Below, piece after piece: positions 6,751 through 6,827 of a stretch of DNA of 6,827 nt; positions within the stretch are counted from its first letter, which is position 1, and every line of letters starts with the position of its first letter. A program made the position numbers and the translations under genes. The DNA is taken from the NCBI GenBank assembly GCA_964475955.1, contig CAYYZY010000293.1, positions 1 to 6,827 of the forward strand, given 5' to 3'. The notes below the pieces were generated by a model. That model was not told the origin of the DNA. It saw only the letters and a program-made list of their open reading frames with translations, and did not search any database. Source of the DNA: DATKZH01 sp964475955. GTDB taxonomy: Bacteria; Planctomycetota; Planctomycetia; Pirellulales; Thermoguttaceae.

Positions 6751-6827
6751 TCAGAACTCAATGATCCCCTTCGCCCGAAGCTCAAGCGCCTTCTGGATCA
6801 CCTCGATCATCTCCGGCGTGTAGCGGC
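6751..6827 (-). CDS. C-terminal end of an upstream paralogue of the kinase/beta-helix protein (partial)
   Basis: Only the last 24 complete codons and the TGA stop are in the window; the gene continues past the right edge. The peptide begins RYTPEMIEVIQKALELR and ends AKGIIEF. It matches the C-terminus of the complete kinase (RYTPEMIELCEKALELR...KGILKF) at 18 of 24 positions without gaps. The DNA is also collinear with 3226-3302. By homology to its neighbour it is probably the end of a beta-helix-bearing protein, possibly another kinase, but nothing upstream of these residues is visible. The stop lies 9 bp before the next ATG, consistent with an operon. Confidence 0.8.
   Translation of the reverse strand, partial: RYTPEMIEVIQKALELRAKGIIEF
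6751..6827 (-). repeat. Paralogous gene-end repeat, copy 2
   Basis: Partner of the repeat at 3226-3302; the exact 26-bp stretch here is 6802-6827. The true right boundary lies beyond the window. Confidence 0.8.

Noticed and set aside
1..6827. CRISPR array, tRNA, rRNA or insertion sequence
   Set aside because: I saw no regularly spaced repeats, cloverleaf, rRNA-like core, transposase frame or terminal inverted repeats in the window.

Overview
The window most likely comes from a GC-rich Planctomycetota genome (roughly 60-68% GC by eye). The strongest clue is the minus-strand gene at 3226-6741. It pairs an N-terminal leader module ending in a 'KGLVLGDYVVQDEIGAGGMGQVFKA'-like join with a Ser/Thr kinase, a transmembrane segment, TPR-like helices and a right-handed beta-helix, an architecture typical of planctomycete membrane kinases. 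No phylogenetic marker is present, so the assignment rests on protein style only.

Layout. (1) 1-2672, plus strand: the 3' ~890 codons of a DUF499-family (COG1483-like) AAA+ ATPase. The frame is open to the left edge, so the gene starts outside the window. The family is known from phage-defence or modification islands, usually beside a DUF1156-type DNA methylase and a helicase; any such partners would lie to the left. (2) 2673-3225: a 553-bp gap between convergent genes, stop-poor in many frames, with small GC-rich hairpins and a short tandem repeat but no credible gene. (3) 3226-6741, minus strand: a complete 1171-residue Ser/Thr kinase with a TPR-like and beta-helix extracytoplasmic part. 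(4) 6751-6827, minus strand: the last 24 codons of a second gene of the same family, 9 bp upstream of the kinase start.

How the pieces work together. The kinase gene is the distal member of a tandem paralogue pair or longer array, probably translated from one mRNA: the gap is 9 bp and the Shine-Dalgarno follows the upstream stop. The two genes end in collinear 77-bp sequences that are 62/77 identical. The beta-helix part of the complete kinase gene is clearly lower in GC (about 51% in 3541-3720) than the kinase and TPR parts (67-70% in sampled blocks). This suggests that the outer tip has a different evolutionary history from the rest. The ATPase and the kinase genes converge and so are probably separate transcription units; nothing in the sequence shows a functional link between them.
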